Shown here piece after piece: positions 44,427 to 56,397 of a stretch of DNA of 64,000 bases. The DNA comes from Fragum whitleyi (lineage: Eukaryota; Mollusca; Bivalvia; Cardiida; Cardiidae). A program made the translations under genes and the position numbers. Below the pieces are notes generated by a model. The model did not search any database. It saw only the letters and a list, made by a program, of their open reading frames with translations, and was not told the DNA's origin. The DNA lies in the NCBI GenBank assembly GCA_948146395.1, contig OX411554.1:39099730-39163729 (forward strand), read 5' to 3'. How positions within the stretch are numbered: the first letter of the stretch is position 1; every line of letters starts with the position of its first letter.

Positions 44427-44975
44427 TTACCACCAGTAATCCAGTACATAGCAGACAGCTGGCTAAGATCAGACTGCACATCTGTGCAGGCTTATCTTAG
44501 TCTATGCTATATGCATATTTTTACATGTAACAGCATAAGAAGGGCAAGCATCCCAAACCAAGCTTTATTTGCAAGCTTGCCATTTATTCCATTTGAACAC
44601 TTTGCAATCATGTGGCAAGCTTGCTGCAGGCTTAATTCTGGGGCCAGTTTCATCAAATTATTTAGTTCAAATTTTTGTCTTACTGATGACTTTCGAAACA
44701 GTAACAACAACAATCCCTTTACATAGGTATTGATAGATTGGTGATACATGATTTTTGATCTGAGTATGTGGTAAGTCAAAGGTAAGACAAAAATACGTCT
44801 TAAATGTTATGATGAAAAAGGCCCCTGGATCCTGTTAAAATAAGCTTGCAAACAAGCATCCGGATAAATATATATATACCTCCCACCAAAAGGTAGATGA
44901 CAGTAAACCTTATTGTGTTGAGCATCAGGAGGCTTGGAAAGCATTTGTAGTACTGATGCTCCAGGGATGACATTA
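44427..44975 (+). repeat. Duplicated block, copy 1 (A-B)
   Basis: Part A (44427-44536: TTACCACCAGTAATCCAGTA to ACAGCATA) and part B (about 44870-44975: CCTCCCACCAAAAGGTAGAT to GCTCCAGGGAT) recur at 45282-45394 and 45650-45752. The sequence between A and B differs in the two copies. Confidence 0.8.
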
Positions 44976-45218
44976 ACCCTTGTTATGATGAATAAATTTT
45001 GGCTAAAAATTTACATCAAAATCAAAGGGCAAAAAGCACTGAATGTACCAATTGTAGGTCAATTTTGATTTAAAAACCAAATCTATTGACAATTCTGGTT
45101 TGAAAGTGAGAAACAGGTGATGAAGACTAACATCAGACTGCACATATGTGCAGGCTAATTTTTGTCTACAGCTCCTGCCAAAGCAGGAATATTACAGGTT
45201 CAGCATGACAAGGGTTAA
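44973..45218. mobile_element. TTAA-flanked MITE, family A
   Basis: TTAACCCTTGTTATGATGAA to TTCAGCATGACAAGGGTTAA. It abuts the end of duplicated part B. Confidence 0.9.
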
Positions 45219-45410
45219 TATTTTGAAGGATTAATTTTACAATAATATTTTTCTCTTGTGTCAACCAGTGTGGCAGAAGTGTTACCACAAATAATCCAGT
45301 ACAAAGCAGACAGCTGGCTAAGATAAGACTGCACAGATGTGCAGGCTGATCTATGTCTATGCTGTCTGCATATATCTTAACTTATAACAGCATATAAGAT
45401 GTTATAAGTT

Positions 45411-45473
45411 GTAAGTTGTAACTGCCTATATATAAACATAATTATAGGCAGTTACAACTGTTTTGCGCACAGC
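45411..45473. repeat. 70-bp hairpin, GGCTCAG family, left arm shortened
   Basis: AAGTTGTAACTGCCTATA and TATAGGCAGTTACAACTG. The right side continues TTTTGCGCACAGC, the left outer arm is replaced. Confidence 0.8.
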
Positions 45474-45477
45474 AATT

Positions 45478-45652
<175 letters not shown>

Positions 45653-45883
45653 CCCACCAAAAGGTAGATGCCAGTAAACCTTATTATGTTGAGCATCAGG
45701 AGGCTTGGAAAGCATGTCTTTGTAGTACTGATGCTCCAGGGATCGACATTAACACCAGTCCTTTGGCCCGTTTGACCTGTGGATTTAAGGGAGGATTGGG
45801 AGATGTTACCATGCTGCAGGTCCCTCCTCTTGGTATTTCAAATCTGTTATGTTTTGAAAAATAATTGCCTTTCCAATACTAAA

Positions 45884-45965
45884 ATTTGCATTACCAATGG
45901 AAAACACTGTAGAAAAGGAAGGAATTGCTTGTCAAAAGCAATTTCTTCTTTTCAAACAATGTTTT
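45884..45965. repeat. TTAA MITE family B, remnant
   Basis: GAAGGAATTGCTTGTCAAAAGCAATTTCTTC (quoted in part: AAGCAATTTCTTCTTTTC) and CAATGTTTTCC match the centre of 35953-36180. Confidence 0.65.
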
Positions 45966-46110
45966 CCTTTCAACTTATCCCTCAAATCATTAAAATCAAA
46001 CATTCTTTTCATGCAGGACCCATTGTTATTAGTTCATATAGTTCATATAGTGTTCGAGGCCTAATGCATATCTACATGCATAAGCGTTAGCTTCTAATGG
46101 CCCATTTGAG

Positions 46111-47195
46111 ATACCGTATTTCTCCTATTAAACGCACCTGGGCACGATGCAAAAGTCGTGGGGGCGCTATTATTTCAGACCCTTTTACTTAATTAAAAAA
46201 AATTACCTGTTTTGGTACCTAACAGAAGCAAACTGTTAACATATTCGTAATTATCTATTGTAATACGTGCGCTACCCAATTCGCTTTCCTATTTATCTTT
46301 TAAGACTATAAATTTAAAAAATAAAATAAAAAGTTAGCTAATGAATTGTAAGTCTGTCATTTAAAGTCAGCTATCGAAATACGGTTACCTGCAGCTTTCA
46401 AAAGCAAGTGATTGTGTTGGCAGAAGCCGAGATTATAATTATTGTTATTATTTGTACAAGATAGGAAGTTCCAGACGATGCAATATTCAATGTCCCGCTA
46501 CTGATGGATAAAGCTGTCTAATAAATCATTACCTATTCACGTATGAAATAAATAATCCTGTATTAAATCCTAAAATTTTGTGATGTGTAAATGCACCCGG
46601 TACATGAAATGAAAGTGTTTCGTAGTGAAAACACAACACGTCTGGAGCTAGCTGGGTCACCTCGTGTCGGTACCCTTTGAAGTCTCCAGATTCTTGCAAG
46701 CGGCGACGTCGCTTTTGAAAAAAGTCACACACGAGATTTTCTAGGATTTTATCAATTGACTCAGTTATTTTGTATATTTGCAGAAGGTAAAATGATTTCA
46801 GAAATATTTTCGTAACAACGTGAAGAAAGGGGATTTTGTTCGCATGTGACAAATGAAGAATGATGAGAAATAGTTTTAATTTTGTGTTAAATTTTAACCT
46901 TTCGCGCTTCCGGAAAACTGCGCGATTTAGGAAGCGCTAGTTTTTCAGATGTTGAACAATCTTTTAATGACGCAACCAGCCTTATCCTGATAGGGATTTA
47001 AGATAGTTAACCCAGAATCTATTGAACATTACTTTGTGGAGTAGCAGCTAATGAAATTAAATTCGAGACCGGATTATTTACCACGGACCGTGGACGGTTG
47101 GATGTTGTTGATCGTTTAGTCAAGGGCCTGGGAATCGTATTTATGGGGGAGCGCGTTTATTAGGGAGGGCGCGTCTAAAAGGTGAAATACGGTAT
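46111..47195. mobile_element. 1.08-kb element with ATACCGTATTTC terminal inverted repeats
   Basis: ATACCGTATTTCTCCTATTA, AACGCACC at the left; GGGCGCGTCTAAAAGG and TGAAATACGGTAT at the right, inverted. The same ends occur on the 300-bp MITEs at 40548 and 53225, but this copy is three times longer, with mostly unique, relatively CG-rich contents. On the minus strand 46852-46529 there is a 107-codon frame with a basic QKRRRRLQ stretch and no recognised domain. It could be a cargo, an eroded transposase part or chance. No catalytic motif is visible. Confidence 0.7.
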
Positions 47196-47287
47196 TGACT
47201 ATACTTGATGCAAGGGGGTGACCCCTTATTGGACTTTGGTAGTTTTTCACATTTAATGTTACACTGTGTGTCCTTCACACTTTATAT

Positions 47288-48915
47288 TTTTAGCTCACCT
47301 GAGCACGAAGTGCTCAAGGGAGCTATTGTGATCGATCGTTGTCCGGCGTCCGTCTGTCCGTCTGTCCGTCACGGCGTCAACTTTTTCTTTAAACGACATC
47401 TCCTCCTAAACTAATGGGTCAAAATCAACCAAACTTGGCAGAAATATTCCTTGGGTGGTCCCTTATGAAAATTGCTCAAATGGAAAGGATCCGTGCCATA
47501 TCACGGGAAAAGGGGCCTTAATGACAAATTTCTTGTTTTCACTCTAGAAGCCACAAATATGGTCCAATCTTCATGAAACTTGGTCAGAATGTTTGTTAGG
47601 TCATGAGGATGAAGTCTATTGAAAATGGGAAGGATCCGTGTCATTTCACAGAAAAAGCCGCCTTAATGACAATTTTGTCAAAAATGTCTTTAAACGACAT
47701 CTCCTCCTAAACTAATGGGTCAAAATCAACCAAACTTGGCAGAAATATTCCTTGGGTGGTCCCTTATGAAAATTGCTCAAATGGAAAGGATCCGTGCCAT
47801 ATCACGGGAAAAGGGGCCTTAATGACAAATTTCTTGTTTTCACTCTAGAAGCCACAAATACGGTATAATCTTCATGAAACTTGGTCAGAATGATTGTAAG
47901 GTCATGAGGATGAAGTCTATTGAAAATGGGAAGGATCCGTGTCATTTCACATAAAAAGCCGCCTTAATGACAATTTTGTCAACAATGTCTTTAAACGACA
48001 TCTCCTCCTAAACTAATGGGTCAAAATCAACCAAAATTGGCAGAAATATTCCTTGGGTGGTCCCTTATGAAAATTGCTCAAATGGAAAGGATCCGTGCCA
48101 TATCACGGGAAAAGGGGCCTTAATGACAATTTTTTTGTTTTCACTCTAGAAGCCACAAATACGGTCCAATTTTCATGAAACTTGGTCAGAATGTTTGTTA
48201 GGTCATGAGGATGAAGTCTATTGAAAATGGGAAGGACCCGTGCCATTTCACAGAAAAAGCCGCCTTAATGACAATTTTGTCAACAATATCTTTAAACGAC
48301 ATCTCCTCCTAAACTAATGGGTCAAAATCAACCAAACTTGGCAGAAATATTCCTTGGGTGGTCCCTTATGAAAATTGCTCAAATGGAAAGGATCCGTGCC
48401 ATATCACGGGAAAAGGGGCCTTAATGACAAATTTCTTGTTTAGACTCTAGAAGACACAAATATGGTCCAATTTTCATGAAACTTGGTCAGAATGTTTGTT
48501 AGGTCATGAGGATGAAGTCTATTGAAAATGGGAAGGATCGGTGCCATATCACAGGAAAAGGCGTCTTAATGACAATTTTTTTGTTTACTCTCTAGAAGCC
48601 ACAAATATGGTCCAATCATCATGAAACTTTGTCAGAATGTTTGTTATGTCATGAGGATGAACTCATATGAAAATGGGAAGTTTATGTGCCATATCACGGG
48701 AAAAGGGGCCTTAATGACAATTTTCTCGTAAGAGCTCCAAACGCCACAAATATAGTCCAATCTTCTTGAAACTTGATCAAAATGTTTGCCAGGTCACAAG
48801 AATGAACTCTGTTGAAAATGGGAAGGTTCATGCCATATCATAGGAAATGGAGTCTTAATGATAATTTTCTTGAAATATCAGGTGAGCGATTTAGGGCCCT
48901 CAGGGTCCTCTTGTT
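47288..48915 (+). mobile_element. HINE-like element, GCTCACCTGA type, 301-bp core
   Basis: 5' TTTTTAGCTCACCTGAGCAC; the core has three nearly identical 301-bp units starting AAACGACATCTCCTCCTAAA (47391, 47692, 47993, with a fourth from 48294 diverging). The 3' TCAGGTGAGC is inverted, then hairpin AGGGCC-CTCAG-GGTCCT (one G-T pair) and CTTGTTT. Confidence 0.9.
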
Positions 48916-49170
48916 TTATTTATTTATTTATTTTTTTTCTCGTCTTGGTCTCTTAAATTCAATACTTTTTTATTATTAGGGCTTAATTAGGGAAGAACTG
49001 GAGTATGTATGGCTAACAGGTCCTTCAGTCTGGTGACAAAAAGTAGTTAGTGTCAATCCTGCTGGCGAGATAAATACCAGGAATTTATGGTTAGGTGATG
49101 CATCTGCCATGAAAACACCGAAAAACATTTATTATCAGTGTTAAACCTTGTTAACAAATACAGTCAAATC
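48916..49170 (+). repeat. (TTTA)n then eroded SINE tail
   Basis: TTTATTTATTTATTTA directly follows the HINE end. AATACCAGGAATTTATGG, TTAGGTGATGCATCTGCC and GTGTTAAACC resemble the SINE tail. Confidence 0.5.
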
Positions 49171-49417
49171 AGTTTGGCTGTAGGAGAAAGGGTCAAGGGG
49201 AGAGTTATTGGATCATAAAAGAGAGGAAATGATAAGCCCAGATTTGAAATCGCTATTGACAGGTTTATCTTGTCAATTTGAATAAACCAGCATGATACTA
49301 TTGAATGTATCTATTAAATCATAGCTATTTGAAAAGTCCTAAAATGGGCCTTTTTTCTCTGGTTGGACCAACTTTGAACTTATGTCATATCAAAATGAGA
49401 CTACAATGAGCAGATTA

Positions 49418-49486
49418 ACCTGTGTCATGCTGAGCCAAGAACATTACTGCTTTGGCAGAAGGTATAGATCAGTATGCACATATGCA
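49418..49486 (+). repeat. Family A MITE, left part fused to a satellite
   Basis: TTAACCTGTGTCATGCTGAG, AACATTACTGCTTTGGCAGA and ATCAGTATGCACATATGCAG. The MITE stops at its central palindrome and the 30-bp satellite begins. Confidence 0.75.
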
Positions 49487-51226
49487 GTAGTATGTTTTGT
49501 CAAAGAGATCTTCATGCTAGTATTGTTTTGTCAAAGTATGTTATGTCAAAGAGATCTTCATGCTAGTATTTTTTGTGAAGGAGATCTTCATGCTAGTGTG
49601 TTTCATCAAGGAGATCTTCATGCTAGTATAATACATCAAGGAGATCTTCATGCTAGTATTTTTTGTCAAAGAGATCTTCTTGCTAGTATGTTTTGTCAAG
49701 GAGATCTTCATGCTTATGTGTTTCATCAAGGAGATCTTCATGCTAATATGATACATCAAGGAGATCTTCATGCTAGTATGTTTTGTCAGAGATCTTTATG
49801 CTATTATGCCAAGTAATGGAGATCTATATGCTAGTATGTCATGTAATATGCAGTAGTCTGTTTTGTCAGAGATCTTCATGCTAGTATGTTTTGTCAAAGT
49901 ATGTTATGTCAAAGAGATCTTCATGCTAGTATGTTATGTGTAGGAGATCTTCATGCTAGTGTGTTTCATCAAAGATCTTCATGCTAGTATTATACATCAA
50001 GGAGATCTTCATGCTAGTATGTTTTGTTAATGAGTTATTCATGCTACTATGTTGCAACAAGATCTTCATGCTAGTATGTTTTGCCAAGGAGATCTTTGTA
50101 TTAATGTGTTATATCAAGGTCTTTATGCTTGTATGTTACATCAAGATCTTCATGCTAGTATGTTTTGCCAAGGAGATCTTTATGCTAATATGTTTTGTGA
50201 AGGAGATCTTCATGCTAGTTTGTTATGTCAAAGAGATCTTCATGCAAGTATGTTTTGTTTAAGAGATCTTCTTGCCAGAATGTTACATCAAGATCTTCAT
50301 GCGAGTATGTTTTGCCAAAGGATCTTGATGCTAGTATGTTTTGTAATAGAGATCTTGATGCTAGTATGTTTTGTAAAGATCGTCATGATAGTACCTTTTG
50401 TCAAGGAGATCTTAATGCTAGTATGTTTTGTAAAAAAGATCTTCATGCTAGTTTGTTACATCAAGATCTTCATGCTAGCATGTTTTCAAGGATATCATCA
50501 TCCTAGTTTGTTTTGTCAAGGAGACCTTCATGCTAGTATGATATGTCAAGTTCTTCATGCTTGTATGTTTTGTCAAGGACATCTTTATTCTAGTATGTTT
50601 TGTCAATGAGATCTTCATGCTAGTATGTTACATCAAGATCTTAATGCTAGTATGTTTTTCCAAGAAGATCTTCATGCTAGAATGTTTTGTCAAGGAGATC
50701 TTATCGACAGTATATAACATCAAGATCTTTATACTAGTATGTTTTGTCAAGATCTTCATAAAAGTATGTTACATCAAGATCTTCATACTAGTATGTTACA
50801 TCAATATCTTTGTTCTAGTATGTTTTGTCAATATTTTCATGCGTTAATGTTTTTTCAAGGAGATCTTTAGGTTAGTATGTTTTGCCAATGAGATCTTCAT
50901 GCTAGTTTGTTATATAAAGATCTTCATGCTTGCATGTTTTGTCAAGAAGATCTTCATGCAAGTATGTTACATCAATATCTTTGTTCTAGTATGTTTTGTC
51001 AATATTTTCATGCGTTTATGTTTTGTCAAGGAGATCTTTAGGTTAGTATGTTTTGTCAATGAGATCTTCATGCTAGTTTGTTATATCAAGATCTTCATGC
51101 TTGCATGTTTTGTCAAGAAGATCTTCATGCTAGTATGTTTTGTCAAGATCTTCATGCTTGTATGTTTTGTCAGGGATATCTTCATGCTAGTATGTTTTGT
51201 CAAGGAGATTTCATGCTAGTATGTTT
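49487..51226 (+). repeat. 30-bp satellite, left block
   Basis: GTCAAGGAGATCTTCATGCT, AGTATGTTTT repeated, with 24-, 27- and 33-bp variants (TACATCAAGATCTTCATGCT). The long frames (repeats such as MLVCFVKEIF) arise because 30 is a multiple of three; they break wherever a variant unit shifts frame. Confidence 0.95.
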
Positions 51227-52853
51227 TTTTAGCTCACCTGAGCACGAAGTGCTAAAGGTGAGCTGTTGTGATCGTAGAATGTCCGTCGTCCGTCGTCAGT
51301 CGTGCGTCGTGCGACGTGCGTTGTCTGTCGTGCGTCGTCCACAATTTCTTTAAACATCTTCTCCTCCTAAACCAGTGGGCCAATCTTGATGAAACTTGGC
51401 AGGGGTGTTCCTTGGGTCAAGCTCTACCAAAGTTGTTCAAATAAATGAAATCCACCCTTAACTTTCCCTTTACCCTTAACAAAAAGGGTGAAAATATGAA
51501 AATCTTTAAAAATCTTCTTCTCTGAAACCAGATGGCAGACAGCTTTCATATTTGGTATGTAGCATCATCTAGTGGACCTCTACCAAGTTTGTTCATATAA
51601 AGGCCCTCGGATCATTTTTGGGCTTTGCCCGGGCCAAACCCTTTTTACATAGAATCAAAGAGCGAAATCTTTAAAAATCTTCTTCTCTGAAACCAGATGG
51701 CAGACAGCTTTCATATTTGGTATGTAGCATCACCTAGTGGGCCTCTACAAAGTTTGTTCATATCAAGACCTTTGGGTTATATTTGGGCTTTGCACGGGTG
51801 CATCCCTTTATCTCTTTTGAGCACTAAGGGTAAAAAAAAGAAAATCTTCAAAAATCGTCTTCTATGAAACCAGAAGGCAGACAGCTTCCATATTTGGTAT
51901 GTAGCATCATCTAGTGGACCTCTACCAAGTTTATTCATATCAAGACCCTAGGATCATATTTGGGCTCTACCTGGGCGCAACCCTTTTTACATAGAATCAA
52001 AGAGCGAAAATCTTTTAAAAATCTTCTCTAATCGAAACCAGAGAGCACACTGCTTTCATTTTTGGTATGTAGCATCACCTAGTGGGCCTCTACAAAGTTT
52101 GTTCATATCAAGATCCTTGGGTCATATTTGGGCTTTGCATGGGTGCATCCCTTTATCTCTTATGAGCACTAAGGGTAAAAAAATGAAAATCTTCAAAAAT
52201 CTTCTTCTTTAAAGCCAGAAGGCAGACAGCTTCCATATTTGGTATGTAGCATCATCTAGTGGACCTCTACCAAGTTTGTTCATATCAAGACCCTAGGATC
52301 ATATTTGGACTCCACCCGGGCGCAACCCTTTTTACATAGAATCAAAGAGCGAAAATCTTTTAAAAATCTTCTCTAATCGAAACCAGAGAGCACACTGTTT
52401 TCATTTTTGTTATGTAGCATTATCTAATGGGCCCCTACCAAGTTTGTTCATATCAAGACCCTTGGGTCATATTTGGGTCCACCCGGGCTCATCCCTTTCA
52501 GCTAATCTGAGTAGGATGGGTGAAAATAGGAAAACATTCAAAAATCATCTTCTCTGAAACCAGAAGGTAGACAGCTTTCAAATTTAGAATATAGCATCAT
52601 CTCATGGACCTCTTCCAAGTTTGTTCATATCAAGACCCTGGGGTCACATTTAGGGTCCACCCAGGTGCATCCCTTTTTACATAGAATCAAAGAGTAAAAA
52701 GGCATATCTGTCTTGCTCTTCGCTGAAAACGTTCCATGGTATTGATCTTAGGCAAATATCTTCTTTTTGACACCTGCCTATCTAATTAATGTGATGTCCC
52801 AGGGGTCAAGGAGACTCAGGTGAGCGATCTAGGACCATCTTGGTCCTCTTGTT
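51227..52853 (+). mobile_element. HINE-like element, GCTCACCTGAG type, inserted in the satellite
   Basis: TTTTTTTAGCTCACCTGAGC at the left, CTCAGGTGAGC at the right (11-base exact inversion), then hairpin AGGACC-ATCTT-GGTCCT and CTTGTTT. The core alternates 165-168- and 177-bp units (TTTGGTATGTAGCATCATCT). The flanks on both sides are the 30-bp satellite. Confidence 0.92.
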
Positions 52854-52856
52854 TAA

Positions 52857-53190
52857 GCAAATCTTCATTCTAGTATGTGTCTTCATGCTAGTATGTTTTG
52901 TCAAGGATATCTTCCCGATATATTACATCAAGATCTTCATAAAAGTATGTTACATCAAGATCTTCATACTAGTATGTTACATCAATATCTTTGTTCTAGT
53001 ATGTTTTGTCAATATTTTCATGCATTTATGTTTTGTCAAGGAGACCTTTATGTTAGTATGTTTTGCCAATGAGATCTTCATACTAGTATGTTACATCAAG
53101 ATCTTCATGTTAGTATCTTACATCAAGATCTTCATACTAGTATGTTACATCATTATCTTCATACTAATTTGTTACATCAAGAATGTTCAT
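52857..53190 (+). repeat. 30-bp satellite, right block
   Basis: Continues the array after the HINE: TACATCAAGATCTTCATACT, AGTATGTTACATCAATATC. Units here match those near 50750-50850. Confidence 0.93.
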
Positions 53191-53224
53191 ATGTAAAAAA
53201 CATTATTGCTGGTGTGTTGCAAAT

Positions 53225-53525
53225 ACGGTATTTCTCCTGATAAATGCTCCCGTGAGCTATGCATAACACGGTCAGGAATCTTTTATTTAGTTGCATTTTC
53301 TGATTAAAAAATCATTAAACTTATGTCTTTAAGGCCCTTTTCCCTTTAATTTTAGGTAAATTTCTTCTAAACAATCATAAAAATGATTGCTTTTAGAGGA
53401 CATTCACATCAAATTAGAGAAGTCTAAGCAAGTTCTTAAAATTTAGGTATTTGAAGTGGGTTTTCTTAGTAAAAATGTAGGGGTACTACTATTAGGGAGG
53501 GCACTATAATTAGGGGAAATATGGT
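53225..53525. mobile_element. ATACCGTATTTC MITE, near full
   Basis: ATACGGTATTTCTCCTGATA to TTAGGGGAAATATGGT. It aligns almost throughout with 40548-40862. Confidence 0.8.
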
Positions 53526-53657
53526 CGATACTTTCTTAATGTTAGCTCAATTAACAGCAAGAGAGTGTCAAAGTGTATATATGCTTTAAATTGTTAAAGC
53601 CAGAAAGTATTACAGAAACTACCTGACATTATGTCAAATTCTTCTAATTTCATTTGG

Positions 53658-53910
53658 GCCGCCGTCATAGCGCAGTTGGTAGCGCGTCGGACTGTCAATC
53701 TAGAGTTCGCGGGTTCGATCCCCGATGTCTCTCACCAATGGGTTGATAATCGTAGACCTATGTGAGATAGCGGCTGGAGGCTAGGAAAGAATGTGGTGGT
53801 TGTACTGGTGAGAGAAATACCAGGAATCTATTGTTAGGTGCTCCAGCCGCCGCGATATAACTGAAATAATGTTGAAAGCGGCGTTAAACTCCATTCAATC
53901 AATCAATCAA
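53658..53910 (+). mobile_element. tRNA-derived SINE, youngest-looking copy
   Basis: Box A TAGCGCAGTTGGTAGCG and box B GGGTTCGATCCCC are intact. The body (GTAGACCTATGTGAGATAGC) and tail (TCCAGCCGCCGCGATATAAC, then AATCAATCAATCAA) are near consensus. The 15-base duplication TCTAATTTCATTTGG is identical at 53643-53657 and 53911-53925. About 23 bp after box B are missing relative to 30383. Mollusc SINEs with shared central domains are known; which domain this carries was not settled. Confidence 0.95.
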
Positions 53911-53925
53911 TCTAATTTCATTTGG

Positions 53926-55035
53926 AAAGTTTGTCATCTGAGAAACAGATTAACACCCATAAGCAGCTTTTTAAAATCTTTTCTTCCAAAAAATTAAAAA
54001 GGGGAATCACATTAGCATAAATAAGGTTTGTTCAAAGTTCATTCTTACAATTTATTTACTTTTATGAAGTGTTTTGAATAAGATTCCTAAAATTTACTAT
54101 AAAATTTGTTGTAATAGCTGAAAGCTCATACTCTGACAATTTACACATACTCACGTAAATTGTCAGAAATGAACTATAACTTGATTGCATAGTTTTCTAT
54201 CTTGCCATATAATGAATTATTCAATTGTCTTTTATGGAATTTATTTTACATTGATCTTCTAGATCATGTAAAATTATCAATTTATAGGTGAAATGTTTAT
54301 TTGAAATATATAAAAAAAAATTAAATATATTGAATATTTATTATAAATGAAATTTTGAAAGTTTGCTTTTTTCGTTACTATAGTGATGCACATTTTTGGG
54401 TGACACTCCTCATTCTTATTGTATAAAAATCGACACCCACCTCCATATTATAATTTGATGGAGAATATAAAATATTTGTGTAATCGGGCTGGTATAATGT
54501 TTACCCAAAAGTTGAATCGGAATATCTTACAAAGGATACCCTTCAAGTTTGTTTAGAAATTATTAAGTCCGTTGTGATCATATACAGTTTACGGAATAAT
54601 CAGGTCAAATTTCGGAGTAAACTTTTGAATATTCAAAAGTTTTGTAACTTTTTCAGTCTTGTTCGTAAAAGTGATGGATTTATAATGTTCTTTTTTCAAA
54701 AGAGAAGGAAATTAAATAACAGCATGGTTTGTAACAGATTTTTGAATTTTTAGTTTCCCTCCAAATTTCAAAATGATTCAGACAAGAAAAATGTTAATGC
54801 TTGCAAAATTTTGAGTTTTTTTGAAAGCATCTTTGAAAGGTATAATTATAAACAAAGATCACACTGCACATTTTTGCAGTCTGATCATAGTTTACAAAAA
54901 ACTGATTGTAACTAATATGATATTTATTTGGATTGCTATTTTTACTAAAATATAGATGAGATTTACAGTGAAAACTTATGATTGACACTTGTCAGATTTC
55001 TCTTACCATATGGGCAATGATAGATAGTTCTCTTT
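53926..55035. other. Unique AT-rich stretch, no gene identified
   Basis: A palindrome CTCTGACAATTTACACATAC/TACGTAAATTGTCAG at about 54132-54166 and a family A-like centre near 54856-54895 (ACTGCACATTTTTGCAGTCT). No coding frame of note. Confidence 0.5.
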
Positions 55036-55199
55036 AAGGTAGTGGACCTGTAATAGTTGAGCAACATTTTGGTACTCTTAATCTTTCACAATGTTGACCA
55101 AAGTTTCCTAATGAAAATCATTAGGAAACCTCTGTTAAAACTGTTAAAGTTCATTAATTTACGAAATGTCGCGAAACTATAACCAGTCTACTACCTTAA
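55036..55199. mobile_element. Palindromic MITE, GGTAGTGGACC family, full
   Basis: TTTAAGGTAGTGGACCTGTA, CCTAATGAAAATCATTAGG centre and TCTACTACCTTAAA. Confidence 0.88.
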
Positions 55200-55840
55200 A
55201 AAAGGATGAGCAACAGTAAAGAGGCTGAAATGAAAGGTTGTTGACCAAGGAATAGTTTTGGTTAGGTACACCAGATGTTGTAATATAACTAATGAAATTG
55301 CTAAAAATGTTCAAATACTGCTATCAAGGGATGGGGACTTGTTTGCTCAAGACTTAATGTTAAAGCTTTAGGTACAATATTTTGCTTGTTCGATAGGGGA
55401 TATTATAAGATCAAAGCACTGAAAGTACTGATGGTGAACGAACCTGATGGCATTCTAGAGTGATATATTGAATTCAATTAGAAAAGAGAAATTACGAATG
55501 TAAAAAATAGTGGGAAGAATTGTCTCGACAAAATTTCCGTTATTCGTAAATTTCACTGCCAATTCAAAGAAAGGGAAAGAGAGGAAAATCCTGTTAGAAA
55601 AATATTTGTTAGAATATGAGATGTTACTCTGTGAAAATTTCTTTTACACACTTGAAATAGGTACATTTATTAATTAAAAATAAATGGAGAAAACGATTTA
55701 ATCCTATCTAAAACTGTCTTTAACCTATATCCAATGGTGTTTGTTTTTACAAAAGTAGTTGTTATCATGTTTAAGCTTATTTCAAGTAAATTTGTTGTAT
55801 TTGTTTTAACTTTTTTAACTATCTTTGTTTCTTCTCAGAG
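55200..55840. other. Low-repeat stretch before a candidate exon
   Basis: A SINE tail remnant (TTAGGTACACCAGATGTTGT, AATATAACTAATGAAATTG) at 55250-55320. At the end is a good 3' splice-site context: TTTTAAC (branch-like), then TTTGTTTCTTCTCAG at 55824-55838. Confidence 0.5.
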
Positions 55841-55882
55841 GATGAAAAGGTCTTTGAGTACCAACCAAAGAAACACCTATGA
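55841..55882 (+). CDS. Candidate terminal coding exon
   Basis: After the acceptor TTTCTTCTCAG (AG at 55837-55838, a second AG at 55839-55840), the frame starting GAT at 55841 reads DEKVFEYQPKKHL and stops. If the first AG is used this needs a phase-1 partner; with the second AG it is phase 0 and could join the left exon that ends in phase 0 at 994. From the first AG in phase 0, the alternative reads 28 residues from RMKRSL to CLKL. The splice context is strong; coding support is only 13-28 residues and I recognise neither peptide. It is a plausible last exon of the left gene, no more. Confidence 0.3.
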   Translation, partial: DEKVFEYQPKKHL

Positions 55883-56092
55883 ATATCAGTCAGTCCTGAA
55901 CTGTCCTCATTGTTTAAAGTTATGATTTGTTAACTTATTAATAGTATTTTGAACCATAACCTGAGAGATAAGTTTTTAACATATTTGAAGCTATAACCAC
56001 TTCCGTGGTTGACAATTATGTCGTTATTCAATTTTATAACACTGCAGGATGAGAAATATTTAGGTATAGGTTAAATGTGTGTGTGTGATTGT

Positions 56093-56397
56093 AGGATTTA
56101 GGTCCCTCCGTGCTCTAGGCATATATGGTATGGACCATGAGAGAGAAAGAAGCGGATACAAAGTGATCCGGGTTCATACGCCCCTAGCTCTTCTACGAAT
56201 AGACCTCCTTGGTTCTTTAACGTGCCCAGTGTAAAGCACTGATACACTCGAAGCTACCTCTGGATTTCTTACCAGTTCACTTCTAGTTGGGCTGGGGATA
56301 TCAAGTATCCCTGAAAATTCCTGCCGCATTCGGGATTCGAACCACGGACCTTAGGATTAGTAGTCCGGTGTCTTACCACTAGACCACCGGGCCGCCC
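56093..56397 (-). mobile_element. Second tRNA-headed SINE type, minus strand
   Basis: Read on the minus strand the head is GGCCCGGTGGTCTAGTGGTA (box A), with box B GTGGTTCGAATCCC about 40 bases later. The body has GGGATACTTGATATCCCC, ACACTGGGCACGTTAAAGAA and CCGGATCACTTTGTATCC. Its sequence is unrelated to the TAGCGCAGTTGG SINEs. The GCACGTTAAAGAACC motif is widespread in invertebrate SINEs from memory; a repeat search would settle the family. Confidence 0.8.

Noticed and set aside
49541..51219. Several overlapping frames of a 10-residue Cys-containing repeat on both strands
   Set aside because: They come from the 30-bp satellite; frames switch whenever a 24- or 27-bp unit occurs, as expected without coding constraint.
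56330..56397. A minus-strand tRNA gene (GGTTCGAATCC, TAGTGGTAAGAC)
   Set aside because: Good A and B boxes, but the sequence runs on into a SINE-like body and I could not close a proper acceptor stem.
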